Assembly (NCBI RefSeq): GCF_003003235.1
Contig: NZ_PVUE01000016.1
Location: 49,853-113,852 of the forward strand
Source: Antricoccus suffuscus
Lineage (GTDB): Bacteria > Actinomycetota > Actinomycetes > Mycobacteriales > Antricoccaceae
Direction of reading: 5' to 3'
Length of the DNA stretch: 64,000 nt
Part shown: one piece after another, positions 1 through 10,467 of the stretch
Layout of the letters: every line of letters starts with the position of its first letter
Position numbering within the stretch: the stretch's first letter is position 1
Program-made: the position numbers and the translations under genes
The notes under the pieces: model-generated
What the model was told of the DNA's origin: nothing
Databases searched by the model: none
Seen by the model: only the letters and a program-made list of their open reading frames with translations

Positions 1-1322
1 CATCGAGACGACTGCGGAACTCGTCGCTGTGGCTTCGCGCGCTGCCGCTAGCGCTGACCGTGTTCCTCGTCGTGGCTTGCACTGCACGCAGCCAGGAGAC
101 CAAGGGCCCGCGGTCGTCGGAGGCTGCCGCGCCGTCCTCGTCGGCAGTATCAGGGGACGAGGATCTGATCGCCACGGCGAAACTACAGGCTGCCCAGTAC
201 GACTACGACGCGGCGGTCGCCACGCTTTCTAGCCTCGATAGCGCGGCGGCGCAGTCTGAGCTCGCCAGCGTGCAGGCGGCCAAGGCCCAGGCGGTCGCGT
301 GGCCGGACAACACCACGATCCCGCACATCTTCTATCACTCTCTCATCGTCGACCCTGCCCGCGCGTTCGGCGGCAGCCAGAGCGTCGGGTTCAGCCAGTA
401 CATGGTGACTGTTTCGGAGTTCACCAAACAGCTGCAGCAGATCTACGCCAACGGCTTCGTTTTGATCCACCCCCAGCGAATTGCCACGTTGGGTCCGGGC
501 GGGAAAATGACGCCAATCCCGATCGTGCTTCCGCCGGGCAAGAAACCATTGGTGCTCAGCCTGGATGACCTGAGCTACTACGAATACATGGACGGCCACG
601 GGTTCGCCACCAACCTCGTCGTGAACGGCGACGGAAAGGTCGTCAACACCTACACCGACGCCGCAGGGAAAACGACCGAGGGTAACTATGACGTCGTGCC
701 GATCGTCGACGATTTTGTCCGGCAGCACCCCGACTTCGCCTATCGCGGTGACAAGGGCTCGATCGGGCTCACTGGATATAACGGGGTACTTGGCTACCGG
801 TCCAGCGTGAAAAGCTACGGCGACACCCCCGCCACCAAGAACGCGCAGGCTCAGGCAAAAGTGGTGGCCGACGCGCTGAAGGCAGAAGGATGGAACTTCG
901 CCTCCCACACGTGGGGCCACATCAACATGACCAAAAGCAGTCTCGGCTGGATCACGACGGATGCGAAGCTGTGGGATACCGAAGTCCGGCCCATCGTCGG
1001 TGACACCCATGAGCTGATCTACCCGTTCGGCGCCGACATCTCTAGCGTCACGCCGTACTCCAACGCGAATCCGAAGTTCGCCTTCTTGCACGGGACCGAA
1101 GGATTCCAGTACTTCTTCAATGTCGATGCCTCGCGGCCCTTCTGGATGCAGATAGGCCCCGAAAGTGTGCGCCAAGCCCGGATCAATATCGACGGGATCA
1201 CACTTCAGAAGACGCTCGACGGCAAGACGACAGTATTAGACCAGTTCTTCAACACGAAGTCGACGATCGACCCGCGCCGTCCACTGCCGGTCCCGTTGGG
1301 CGGCGGCGCACCTGGCGGCTGA
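1..1322 (+). CDS. Polysaccharide-deacetylase-like secreted lipoprotein, 5' end outside the window
   Basis: The frame is open from the window edge (first full codon at 3). Its first residues, RRLRNSSLWLRALPLAL then TVFLVVAC, form a lipoprotein signal peptide with lipobox VVAC. The GTG at 60 lies inside that hydrophobic segment, so the true start is just upstream of the window. After a low-complexity linker and an alpha-helical stretch, the mature part has PHIFYHSL, then LSLDDLSYYEY in place of the NodB-type TFDD motif, and SHTWGH, the HxxxH metal motif. This suggests an exported, membrane-anchored metal-dependent carbohydrate esterase of the polysaccharide deacetylase superfamily. The spacing between the DD and HxxxH motifs is long (over 100 residues), so the substrate is uncertain. 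Confidence 0.72.
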   Translation, partial: SRRLRNSSLWLRALPLALTVFLVVACTARSQETKGPRSSEAAAPSSSAVSGDEDLIATAKLQAAQYDYDAAVATLSSLDSAAAQSELASVQAAKAQAVAWPDNTTIPHIFYHSLIVDPARAFGGSQSVGFSQYMVTVSEFTKQLQQIYANGFVLIHPQRIATLGPGGKMTPIPIVLPPGKKPLVLSLDDLSYYEYMDGHGFATNLVVNGDGKVVNTYTDAAGKTTEGNYDVVPIVDDFVRQHPDFAYRGDKGSIGLTGYNGVLGYRSSVKSYGDTPATKNAQAQAKVVADALKAEGWNFASHTWGHINMTKSSLGWITTDAKLWDTEVRPIVGDTHELIYPFGADISSVTPYSNANPKFAFLHGTEGFQYFFNVDASRPFWMQIGPESVRQARINIDGITLQKTLDGKTTVLDQFFNTKSTIDPRRPLPVPLGGGAPGG

Positions 1323-1370
1323 GACACGGCACGGCGCGGGGCGACCTACTCGCCGAGGCAAGACTCCGAG

Positions 1371-1399
1371 TGAAACTAAGACATGATACCCAGTAGTAT
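1371..1399 (+). promoter_or_regulatory. Candidate promoter for the CoA-transferase operon
   Basis: TAGTAT at 1394-1399 resembles an actinobacterial -10 box. TGAAAC at 1371-1376 lies 17 bases before it. The pair sits 36 bases upstream of the GTG start at 1435, in an AT-richer patch than its surroundings. The -35 match is poor, so this rests on position and the -10 only. Confidence 0.3.
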
Positions 1400-1434
1400 G
1401 TCGATGGACCTACCGTCGCGCGCTTGGAGTAGAA

Positions 1435-2583
1435 GTGACTTTGCCACTTGACGGACTTGTTGTTGTCGCGATCGAGCAGGCGGTCGCGGCGCCATACCTC
1501 ACCTCGCGACTGGCTGACGCTGGCGCACGGGTGATCAAGGTCGAACGCCCACCGGGCGGTGACTTCGCCCGCGACTACGACTCTGTTGTTGAGGGCGACA
1601 GTGCCTACTTTGTGTGGCTCAACCGCGGTAAAGAGTCGATCGTGCTGGACTATTCCGACCCCGCCGATGCCGCACTCCTGCAGCGGATACTTGCGACCGC
1701 CGACGTACTGGTCCAAAACCTCGGCCCCGGTGCAGCGAAGAGGGCCGGCTTCGGGTGGGAAGAGCTGCGCGCGAAATATCCGCGGCTGATCACCTGCGAT
1801 ATCACCGGGTACGGCGAGGAAGGTCCGTACGCCGCGATGCGCGCGTACGACCTGCTCGTGCAGGCCGAGAGCGGCGTCGCCTCGGTGACCGGTACGCCGG
1901 ACGCCCCCGGGCGGGTCGGAGTCTCGGCGGCTGACGTTGGCACCGGAATGTACGCCCATGCGGCGATTCTCGAAGCGATCATCAAGCGTGGGATCACCGG
2001 CGAAGGGAGCGCTCTTCACGTCTCGCTGTTCGACGCGATGGCCGACTGGATGACCGTGCCGCTGCTGCATTACGACTATGCCGGGACGATCTTTCCGCGA
2101 GTGGGGCTCGCGCATGCGACGATCGCGCCGTACGGTGCCTATCCGGTCGGTGGCGAGGTGGGCGAAGAAGAGACCGTGCTGATCTCGATCCAGAGCGACC
2201 GAGAGTGGCGCCGGCTGGCACTCGACGTACTTGGTCTTCCCGAGCTGGCCGATGACCCGTCGTTCGCGACCAACCCGCAGCGGTCCGCGCGCCGCGAGGA
2301 GCTCAACAAGAAGCTGTGCGCGGCGTTTGCGACCATCGTGCCGGACGACTTCCGCAGCGCGTTGCACGAGGCCAAGCTGGCGTTTGCCTCGGTCAACGAC
2401 GTCACCGGACTATCGGTCCACCCACAGTTGCGTCGTACGACGATCACGACCGAGCACGGACACGCTAACTTGGTCGCGCCGCCGGTGCAGTTCCGCGGCG
2501 AGCCACGCGTGCTGGGACCGGCACCTGCGGTCGGGGAGCACGGCGAGGCGATTCGCAAGGAGTTCGCCGATGGCGCCAGTTGA
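1435..2583 (+). CDS. Class III CoA-transferase (CaiB/BaiF family)
   Basis: 382 residues, the usual length for family III CoA-transferases, which move CoA between carboxylic acids through an aspartyl-CoA thioester. The N-terminal VVVAIEQAVAAPYLTSRLAD and GARVIKVERPPGGDFAR segments are typical. Asp139 in MRAYDLLVQAESG is the probable catalytic aspartate. A GGAG ribosome site precedes the GTG start. It opens a run of same-strand acyl-CoA genes and its end overlaps a TetR gene by 14 bases. Donor and acceptor acids cannot be told from sequence. Confidence 0.88.
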   Translation: MTLPLDGLVVVAIEQAVAAPYLTSRLADAGARVIKVERPPGGDFARDYDSVVEGDSAYFVWLNRGKESIVLDYSDPADAALLQRILATADVLVQNLGPGAAKRAGFGWEELRAKYPRLITCDITGYGEEGPYAAMRAYDLLVQAESGVASVTGTPDAPGRVGVSAADVGTGMYAHAAILEAIIKRGITGEGSALHVSLFDAMADWMTVPLLHYDYAGTIFPRVGLAHATIAPYGAYPVGGEVGEEETVLISIQSDREWRRLALDVLGLPELADDPSFATNPQRSARREELNKKLCAAFATIVPDDFRSALHEAKLAFASVNDVTGLSVHPQLRRTTITTEHGHANLVAPPVQFRGEPRVLGPAPAVGEHGEAIRKEFADGAS

Positions 2584-3226
2584 GGACAAAAGGCTAGCGA
2601 TCCTCGATGCGGCAGCCTCGGTCTTCATGCGCCTGGGTTTCGCGGCGACCTCGCTCGATGACATCAGCGAGGCGCTCGGCGCGACAAAAGGCACCTTGTA
2701 CTACCACTTCCGCAGTAAGACGAGCCTGTTTTTTGCGGTGCAGCGACGTGCCATGGAGCTTCTCCAGGCCGCCATCGAACCGCTCGCACACTCCGACGGC
2801 AATGCGCGAGATCGGCTGGAGTCCATGGCATTCGCGCATTCGAAGCTGATGATGGAGGACATCGGTTACCTGCGAGTCGCCGGTCAGGGACTCGAGTTGC
2901 ACCTGAGCGTGCGCACGTCGCAGGCCGAGCGTATCGAGCTGGATGCGATTACCGAACTGCGTGACGCTCATGAACGTCTCTATATCGAGGTCATCGCGGA
3001 CGGGGTGGCGCGCGGTGAGTTCCGCGACGTGGATCCGCGGATTGTGGTCAAACCGCTGTTCGGGGCCCTGAACTGGACGTCGCGGTGGTACCAGCCGCGC
3101 GACAACGAAACGGCCCAGGATCGCGCCGCGCTTGCCGGCGAGATCGCGCGGTTCGCCGTACATGCCTTCCTGCCCGCGGTTGAGTCCGACGTACTTATTG
3201 CCCACTCCGAGGTGTCTCGCGCATGA
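2570..3226 (+). CDS. TetR/AcrR family transcriptional regulator
   Basis: 218 residues. The N-terminal helix-turn-helix is clear: ILDAAASVFMRLGFAATSLD, then ISEALGATKGTLYYHFRSK, at about residues 9-50. The remainder is an all-helical ligand-binding region. The ATG at 2570 was chosen because it begins directly before the HTH. The long open frame upstream is a shadow of the CoA-transferase. It overlaps the CoA-transferase by 14 bases and the next gene by ATGA, so it is co-translated with the genes it probably controls. An acyl-CoA ligand is a reasonable inference from context, not something seen. Confidence 0.88.
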   Translation: MAPVEDKRLAILDAAASVFMRLGFAATSLDDISEALGATKGTLYYHFRSKTSLFFAVQRRAMELLQAAIEPLAHSDGNARDRLESMAFAHSKLMMEDIGYLRVAGQGLELHLSVRTSQAERIELDAITELRDAHERLYIEVIADGVARGEFRDVDPRIVVKPLFGALNWTSRWYQPRDNETAQDRAALAGEIARFAVHAFLPAVESDVLIAHSEVSRA

Positions 3227-3990
3227 GCAAAAAAATTCTGGTGGAGACCGCAGGTCCCGTCACGACCATCATCATCAACCGACCCGAGGTGCGAAACGCG
3301 CTCGACCGCGAAGCCGTCCTTGAACTAGGCGAGTCGTTGCGCGCGTTCGAGACTGACGATGAGGCAAAGGTCGCCGTGCTCTGGGGATCTGGTGGCGCGT
3401 TTTGCGCCGGTGCGGATCTCAAAGAGCTCGCCTCCGGCACCGTGTACGACGCGTGGGCCGGAGCAGACGGACCGCTCTCACGCCCACTGATTAAGCCGGT
3501 CATCGCCGCTGTCGCCGGTCATGCCTGCGCCGGCGGGCTGGGTCTCGCACTGTGGTGCGACCTGCGAGTCGCGGAGATGACTTCTTCGTTCGCCGTGTTG
3601 TCGCGTAGGTGGGGCGTGCCGATGAGCGACGGTACGACGGTCCGCCTGCCACGGCTGATCGGCACCGGCCGCGCGCTGGACATGCTGCTGACGGCCCGAA
3701 TAGTTGCGGCCGACGAGGCGGCGGCGATGGGACTGGCGACACGCGTCGTCGCACCAGGCGCCGCCCGCCGCGAAGCCGAGGAGCTCGCCGCGCAGATCGC
3801 ACAGTTCCCCGAGATCGCGATGCGTTCGGACCGGCAGTCGGCGTACGCGCAGGACGGCATGGACATCACCGCGGCACTCGAGCAGGAGGATCTGCTGGCT
3901 CGTGAAGCCAAGCTGGTCGAGGCGCAGGGCGGAGCGGCGCGGTTCGCTGCCGGAGCGGGCAGGCACGGAACAAAAGACGGGGCGCAGTAG
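3223..3990 (+). CDS. Enoyl-CoA hydratase/isomerase family protein (crotonase fold)
   Basis: 255 residues with both oxyanion-hole segments: GGAFCAGADLKEL near residue 60 and GHACAGGLGLAL near residue 100. The region that carries the first catalytic glutamate in true hydratases (a PE before the GLIP-like turn) reads AVLSRRWGVPMSDG, and the second usual glutamate position appears as Asp in GRALDMLLTAR. It may therefore be a crotonase-fold enzyme with different chemistry, such as an isomerase, hydrolase or lyase, rather than a classical hydratase. It starts inside the stop codon of the TetR gene (ATGA). Confidence 0.85.
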   Translation: MSKKILVETAGPVTTIIINRPEVRNALDREAVLELGESLRAFETDDEAKVAVLWGSGGAFCAGADLKELASGTVYDAWAGADGPLSRPLIKPVIAAVAGHACAGGLGLALWCDLRVAEMTSSFAVLSRRWGVPMSDGTTVRLPRLIGTGRALDMLLTARIVAADEAAAMGLATRVVAPGAARREAEELAAQIAQFPEIAMRSDRQSAYAQDGMDITAALEQEDLLAREAKLVEAQGGAARFAAGAGRHGTKDGAQ

Positions 3991-5007
3991 ATGAGCGAGA
4001 CGATGCGGGCCGTGGTGTGTCACGGCTTTGACCGGCCAGAACAAACCATCGTCGAGACGGTTCCTGCGCCTGCGATGATCGCCGGTGGCGTACGAATCGA
4101 GGTGCACTCATCCGGGGTCAGCTTCGCAAACCTACTGGTACTCAAGGGAAAGCACCAGAACCGGGCGGAGCCACCGTTCACGCCCGGCACCGAGGTAGCC
4201 GGGATCGTCGTTGAGGTCGGGGACGATGTCACGCGGTTCGCGCCCGGCGACCGGGTCGTCGCCGGACTGCAGACCGGCGGATTCGCGCAGCAGGTCGTCG
4301 TACCGGCGCGCACCGTTTTTGCGCTACCGGATGCCATCGACTTCGACTCGGCGGTGCACTTCTCGACGATCTACGCGACGGCGTACGCGTCGCTAGTCTG
4401 GCGCGCGCCGCTACAGAACGGCGAGACGCTGCTCGTGCACGGTGCGGCTGGCGCGAGCGGTCTGGCGGCTGTGGAGATCGGCAAAGCCCTTGGTGCACAA
4501 GTGATCGCGACCGCCGGATCGGAAGAGAAACTCGCAACTGCGCGGTCCCATGGAGCCGACCTGACCATCAACTACCGTGCTGGCGGCTTCCGGGAACAAG
4601 TCCTCGAAGCCACTCACAATCGTGGTGCGGACGTCATCTTCGACCCCGTTGGGGGCGCGACATTCGATGAGTCGCTGCGCTGCGTCGCGCCGGACGGCCG
4701 GCTCATCCCCATGGGGTTCGCCAGTGGCGACATTCCCGAGATTCCGGCAAACATCCTGCTTGTGAAGAACGTGACTGTCGTCGGGCTCTACTGGGGCTAC
4801 TACATGGGCTGGGCACGCGTCCTTCCTCCGTCGGGCGTCGAGGACGACGTACGTCGCGCGTTTGAGGAAATGTTTGCGTGGTTTGGCGAAGGCAAGCTGC
4901 GTCCGGTGACGGACAGCACCTTCGGTCTTGATGATTTTGCTCTGGCGCTCGAGCGCGTCTCCGCGCGCAAGGTCATCGGCAAGGTTGTGCTGCGGCCGCA
5001 AGACTGA
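3991..5007 (+). CDS. NADPH:quinone oxidoreductase-like MDR family protein
   Basis: 338 residues of the zinc-free medium-chain dehydrogenase/reductase type. An N-terminal GroES-like domain (PGTEVAGIVVEVGDDV) is followed by a Rossmann domain with VHGAAGASGLAAVEIGKALG, the NADP-binding AxxGxxG motif of quinone oxidoreductases. No zinc-ligand cysteine pattern is seen. It begins immediately after the preceding stop codon, so it is in the same transcript. In this setting it may reduce an enoyl-CoA or enone intermediate, which is inference. Confidence 0.86.
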   Translation: MSETMRAVVCHGFDRPEQTIVETVPAPAMIAGGVRIEVHSSGVSFANLLVLKGKHQNRAEPPFTPGTEVAGIVVEVGDDVTRFAPGDRVVAGLQTGGFAQQVVVPARTVFALPDAIDFDSAVHFSTIYATAYASLVWRAPLQNGETLLVHGAAGASGLAAVEIGKALGAQVIATAGSEEKLATARSHGADLTINYRAGGFREQVLEATHNRGADVIFDPVGGATFDESLRCVAPDGRLIPMGFASGDIPEIPANILLVKNVTVVGLYWGYYMGWARVLPPSGVEDDVRRAFEEMFAWFGEGKLRPVTDSTFGLDDFALALERVSARKVIGKVVLRPQD

Positions 5008-5063
5008 GGTTCACCGTCTGTGCGTGCAATCGGTATATAAGGGGAAAGTATGAGGCACCAGCT

Positions 5064-6800
5064 GTGAGTACTAAAGACATCGCGCTCGATGTGCGTGGAC
5101 AGAACTTCTTCATGTCCGATCGGTCATTTCAGTCGGTTTTGCCGTTACGGTTGGACGCCGCGGCGTACCAGCACCTAAGGCCGCATTTCGAGCGGCTGGG
5201 GGAACTGGCCGGCGGGCGCCTGGATGAATTGGCGGAGGCGGCGGACAAGAACCCGCCCGTGCTGCATCAACGCGATCGATTCGGCCGTGACGAGGACTGG
5301 ATCGAATACCATCCGGCGTACCGCGAGATGGAGCAGATCGGCTTCGGCGAGTTCGGCCTGCACGCAATGACGCATCGGCCCGGAGTTCTTGGCTTGGACG
5401 GCGTGGCCCCGCACACCGCGAAATATGCTCTGCAGTACCTCTTCTGCGAGGCGGAGTACGGGATCATGTGCCCGATTAGCGCGGGGGACACGACGATCTA
5501 TCTGATCCGCAATTACGGGAGTCCCCAATTACAGGCCCGGCTACTGCCGCGGATGCTGTCCCAGGACGTCGACACGTATTGGCGTGGGTCGCAGTTCCTC
5601 ACTGAGACCGCTGGCGGCTCCGATGTCGGTGCGGCCGAGACCGTCGCTACGCCGTACGACGTCGACGAGGACGGTGTCGAGCGATGGACTCTCACCGGCG
5701 ATAAATGGTTCTGTTCGCACACCGATGCCGACGCCTGCATCATCATCGCGCGGCGGCACGACGGGCCGTCCGGGACCAAGGGCCTGAGCCTGTTCGTGCT
5801 GCCGAAAACTCTTGAGGACGGCACCCGCAACTCTTATCGGATCGTGCGGCTGAAAGACAAGCTGGGCACTCGCTCGATGGCCAGCGGCGAGATCAAACTC
5901 AACGGCGCGATCGCCTACCTGCTTGGTGATCCGCACAACGGGATCAAGCAGGCCATGGCGCAAGTGAACCTGTCCCGGCTCTCCCATGCCGTTCGCGCTG
6001 CTGGTCGGCTACGACGCTGCGTCACCGAGGCGCTCGCCGTGGCGCGTAGCCGCAATGCGTTCGGTAAGGGAATCATCGAGTTTCCGCTGCTGCGCCGCCA
6101 GTTGATGAAACTCATGGTGCCGTCCGAGCAGGCGCTGTCGATGACGATGTTCACGGCGCAGGCGATGGACGCGGGCGAGGAGGACTTGCTGAGAATCCTC
6201 ACGCCGCTGATCAAGCTGCGAGTGTGTCGCGACCTCGTTGAAGCTGCGAGTACGACGATCGAGCTGCGCGGTGGCAACGGCTACATCGAAGACTGGTCCA
6301 ACGCGCGGATCTTCCGGGATGCGCAGATCGGGCCGATCTGGGAAGGTACGACCAACATCAACGCGATCGATACCGTCGGGCGCGCCGTCGCCCGCGAGGG
6401 TGCGCACAAGGTGCTCGCCGATCGGCTGCGCGAACTTCTCGATGAGTCCGAGGTGCCGGCTACGTTCAACGTCGAGCTGCATGGCCTGGTGGACAAGGCT
6501 TTTGCGGCTCTCGACCGGTGCGCGCATGACCCGGATCAGGAGCAGAACTTCCGGATTGTCTCGACGTTGACCTACCACGTCGTGAGCGCCGTACTTCTCG
6601 CGACGGAGGGTGCGCAGATAGCCCGACAGGCCGGTGATGCACGCAGGCTACTTTTAGCAAGGCAGGTCGTCGACCACTGGATCACGCCTGTCGACCCGTT
6701 CAACCCGACGGCGACCCCCGAGGATGCCGAGATGGTCGAACTGCTCCTCACTGAGGAACCGGTAAATATTGAAGCAGCAACTCGATTGATAGGTGGTTAA
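5064..6800 (+). CDS. Acyl-CoA dehydrogenase (long, AidB-like architecture)
   Basis: 578 residues, longer than the roughly 380-400 of typical fatty acyl-CoA dehydrogenases and close to AidB-type members. Visible are the flavin-binding QFLTETAGGSDVGA segment, the GDKWFCSHTDAD strand, the helical domain with ARSRNAFGKGI, and GGNGYIEDW followed by IGPIWEGTTNI. Glu427 in that motif is the expected catalytic base, so it is probably an active flavoenzyme rather than a dead homologue. The GTG start at 5064 follows a GAGG at 5052-5055; the ATG at 5050 stops after five codons. The next gene starts two bases after its stop. Confidence 0.88.
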   Translation: MSTKDIALDVRGQNFFMSDRSFQSVLPLRLDAAAYQHLRPHFERLGELAGGRLDELAEAADKNPPVLHQRDRFGRDEDWIEYHPAYREMEQIGFGEFGLHAMTHRPGVLGLDGVAPHTAKYALQYLFCEAEYGIMCPISAGDTTIYLIRNYGSPQLQARLLPRMLSQDVDTYWRGSQFLTETAGGSDVGAAETVATPYDVDEDGVERWTLTGDKWFCSHTDADACIIIARRHDGPSGTKGLSLFVLPKTLEDGTRNSYRIVRLKDKLGTRSMASGEIKLNGAIAYLLGDPHNGIKQAMAQVNLSRLSHAVRAAGRLRRCVTEALAVARSRNAFGKGIIEFPLLRRQLMKLMVPSEQALSMTMFTAQAMDAGEEDLLRILTPLIKLRVCRDLVEAASTTIELRGGNGYIEDWSNARIFRDAQIGPIWEGTTNINAIDTVGRAVAREGAHKVLADRLRELLDESEVPATFNVELHGLVDKAFAALDRCAHDPDQEQNFRIVSTLTYHVVSAVLLATEGAQIARQAGDARRLLLARQVVDHWITPVDPFNPTATPEDAEMVELLLTEEPVNIEAATRLIGG

Positions 6801-6802
6801 CC

Positions 6803-8032
<1,230 letters not shown>

Positions 8033-8073
8033 GGCAACGGCGGCGGCAATAACGCGTTAGGCATACTGCGTTA

Positions 8074-8904
8074 ATGACTGAGACGACTGATATTCCAACT
8101 GAGGAGCGCGTGACCTACACGGTCACCGACGGAATCGCCGACGTACGTATGGTGCGCGCGGACAAGATGAACGCTCTCGACGACGCGATGTTCGACGCGC
8201 TCATCGAGACCGGTAAGAAGCTGAAGAACGACCCGACGGTGCGCGTCGTGGTCATCTCCGGTGAAGGGCGGTCGTTCTGCGCCGGACTCGACGCGAGCCG
8301 ACTTAGCGGCATGGGCGACGGCACGGCAAAGGCGCGCGATCTGGACGGGATCGAGCCGGTCGGACCCGCCAAGGCAAAGGGCCAGCAGGCGGCGTACGTC
8401 TGGATCGACCTGCCCGTCCCGGTCATTGCAGCAGTTCACGGCTACGCGCTTGGTGGCGGTCTTCAAATCGCGCTCGGTGCCGATATCCGGATCGCGACAC
8501 CGGACGCGAAGCTGTCGGTCATGGAGACGAAGTGGGGACTCATCCCCGACATGATCGGCACGACGATCCTGCCCGAGTTGGTTGGGCGCGACGTCGCTAA
8601 GGAACTGACGTATACGGCGCGGATCATCAGCGGCGAGGAAGCCGATCGCATCGGACTGGTGACGCGGCTTTCCGACGACCCGCACAAGGCCGCCCTCGAG
8701 TTGGCTGCCGAGATCAACACGCGTAACCCGCACGCCGTACGGCTGGCGAAGGAGCTCCTTGAGTCGTCCGGTCGAGTGAGCGTCGAGGAGCAGCTCGACG
8801 CCGAGCAGGTCGCGATCAAGGCGCTGATCGGCACGCCGAATCAGCGTGAGTCGGTCGCCGCGGGCATGGCGAAGCGCGCACCGAAGTTCGCCGACGTCGA
8901 ATAA
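8074..8904 (+). CDS. Enoyl-CoA hydratase/isomerase family protein
   Basis: 276 residues with GEGRSFCAGLDASRL and HGYALGGGLQIALGAD oxyanion segments. Unlike the crotonase at 3223, it keeps acidic residues at the active-site positions: ME in KLSVMETKWGLIPDM and KE in RDVAKELTYTAR. It is more likely a true hydratase or isomerase acting after the dehydrogenase at 5064. It is the last gene of the forward run and is followed by a strong hairpin. Confidence 0.87.
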   Translation: MTETTDIPTEERVTYTVTDGIADVRMVRADKMNALDDAMFDALIETGKKLKNDPTVRVVVISGEGRSFCAGLDASRLSGMGDGTAKARDLDGIEPVGPAKAKGQQAAYVWIDLPVPVIAAVHGYALGGGLQIALGADIRIATPDAKLSVMETKWGLIPDMIGTTILPELVGRDVAKELTYTARIISGEEADRIGLVTRLSDDPHKAALELAAEINTRNPHAVRLAKELLESSGRVSVEEQLDAEQVAIKALIGTPNQRESVAAGMAKRAPKFADVE

Positions 8905-8912
8905 GCACTCCG

Positions 8913-8967
8913 CACGAAGAGAGCGGTGCTCGCCACGGATCCCCGTGGCAGCACCGCTCTTCTCGTG
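8913..8967. terminator. Bidirectional terminator hairpin between convergent genes
   Basis: Arms 8913-8930 and 8950-8967 pair over 18 positions with a single mismatch. An inner 7-bp stem, 8932-8938 with 8943-8949, closes on a four-base loop. The structure lies between the stop of the crotonase (8904) and the stop of the MFS gene (8977). There is no long T-run, which is common in actinobacterial terminators. Confidence 0.8.
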
Positions 8968-8976
8968 CGTGCGTGA

Positions 8977-10467
8977 TTAGCGCGTGCTCGAGCGTATCTC
9001 CGCGAGCTCTTCGGCGCTCCTCCGATCGTGCGCTGCGAGCAATTCCCGGGCCTTCTTTGGACTCCATGGACCGCGCAGCAGCGGGGTCACGATCATGAAG
9101 AAAACGGTACCTGCGACGCAGATCCATAGCCAGGTCTGCCACTCGCCATGGACATCAATCGCGGCCTTCGCGACGGCGGCTTTAGGTTGCGTCGCCGCTT
9201 CGAGCAGTGTCGTCGCCGAGGTCACGATGTGCGGAATGATCAGGAACGAGATGAACGCGATAACCCGGATGATCCAGCCCCAGATCGCGAGGCCGGTCGC
9301 CATCAGCGCGGGGTTGCGCTCCTCGACTGTCTCGGTGAAGGCGGCGTAGAACGCGACAGCGGCAAATCCGAACGAACCGGACATGAACGCCATGATGACC
9401 GACAGCTGAGTGAAGCTCAATGCCGTGTTCATGTTGAACAGCAAGATCAACTCGAAGATGATCGTCAGCACGCAGCCGATAAGGATCCACGGCTTGCGGA
9501 TCTTGCTCCAGTCGAACAAGAACCCGATGAGGACAGTGACCACGACATTGGCGCCCCATGCCCAGGCCGCAATGCCGTTTGCTTGGCTGGCGTTGAAGCC
9601 GAATGCCGTCGCGTAGAGCACCGGTGAAAACCCGACGAGGGTGAAGTAGAGCAGCAGCAGCGTGCCGAAGCCGACCGACGGCCAGATGATGTCGGCCTTC
9701 CACATCTGCCGGAACGGCTTATGCAAGTTGACGGCGACTTGGCCGCTCGCCGCACGGGCCTCGATCAGCTCGCGGTCTTTAGGGTCGACCATCAACTGGT
9801 CGCGCAACTTCGGGGACAGTTCCTTCAGGAACAGCAGCGCGAGCACGAACATGACCAGGCCGATGATGCCGGCGATGACGAACTGGCTGGTCCAGTGGTT
9901 GTGGAAGTGCTCAAGGGTCGCGGAAGCGATGATCGCGACGACGAGTGAGCCGGCCACCGGACCGACGTTCCAGATGCCCATCGCGGCCGCGCGGCCGACC
10001 TGCGGGCTGTAGTCGCGGACCAGGGCGGGGGTCGCAACCAAAAGCATGCCCTCGACGAAGCCGATTATCGCCAGGATGATGCCTAGCACGAGTTTGTTGG
10101 TGACGGCTGGTACGACGAACGTGGTGAGGAGGCCGACGAGCAGCAGACCCCAAATGACCATGTTGGCCCGGCCGAGGCGGTCGCCGATACCCGCGACCAG
10201 CGATCCGAACGCGCCAATCAGATTGACGATGGCGAGCATCGTTACGAGGTAGATAAACGAGATCCCCAGTTGCTCGGACAGCAGTGTTGAGACGCCACCA
10301 AGTGCATAGTTCTCGATGTAGAGAACGATCGTTGCGAGCACGGAGAGTGCTAGCAAGAAGTATCTGTGCGGTCCTCTGGGATAGCTGTAGAGCTTGCGGT
10401 CCCACAGCCAGTTGCCCTTTTTGTCAGGCTCCGCGGGCGCGGCGGGACGTTCAGAAGTCGTAGTCAC
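8977..10467 (-). CDS. MFS transporter
   Basis: 496 residues from the GTG at 10467, chosen because GAGAGGAAG lies just upstream; the frame extends further upstream without a good site. About twelve hydrophobic segments are visible, with the MFS loop motif GIGDRLGRANMVIWG between segments 2 and 3 and a long central cytoplasmic loop. It is an inner-membrane secondary transporter. It is transcribed away from the carboxylase gene, next to the acyl-CoA cluster, so it may take up the organic acid that is catabolised. The substrate is not readable from sequence. Confidence 0.85.
   Translation of the reverse strand: MTTTSERPAAPAEPDKKGNWLWDRKLYSYPRGPHRYFLLALSVLATIVLYIENYALGGVSTLLSEQLGISFIYLVTMLAIVNLIGAFGSLVAGIGDRLGRANMVIWGLLLVGLLTTFVVPAVTNKLVLGIILAIIGFVEGMLLVATPALVRDYSPQVGRAAAMGIWNVGPVAGSLVVAIIASATLEHFHNHWTSQFVIAGIIGLVMFVLALLFLKELSPKLRDQLMVDPKDRELIEARAASGQVAVNLHKPFRQMWKADIIWPSVGFGTLLLLYFTLVGFSPVLYATAFGFNASQANGIAAWAWGANVVVTVLIGFLFDWSKIRKPWILIGCVLTIIFELILLFNMNTALSFTQLSVIMAFMSGSFGFAAVAFYAAFTETVEERNPALMATGLAIWGWIIRVIAFISFLIIPHIVTSATTLLEAATQPKAAVAKAAIDVHGEWQTWLWICVAGTVFFMIVTPLLRGPWSPKKARELLAAHDRRSAEELAEIRSSTR

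Noticed and set aside
1249..2367. 372-codon open frame opposite the first CoA-transferase
   Set aside because: No recognisable domain, and it crosses the intergenic region where the plus-strand promoter lies.
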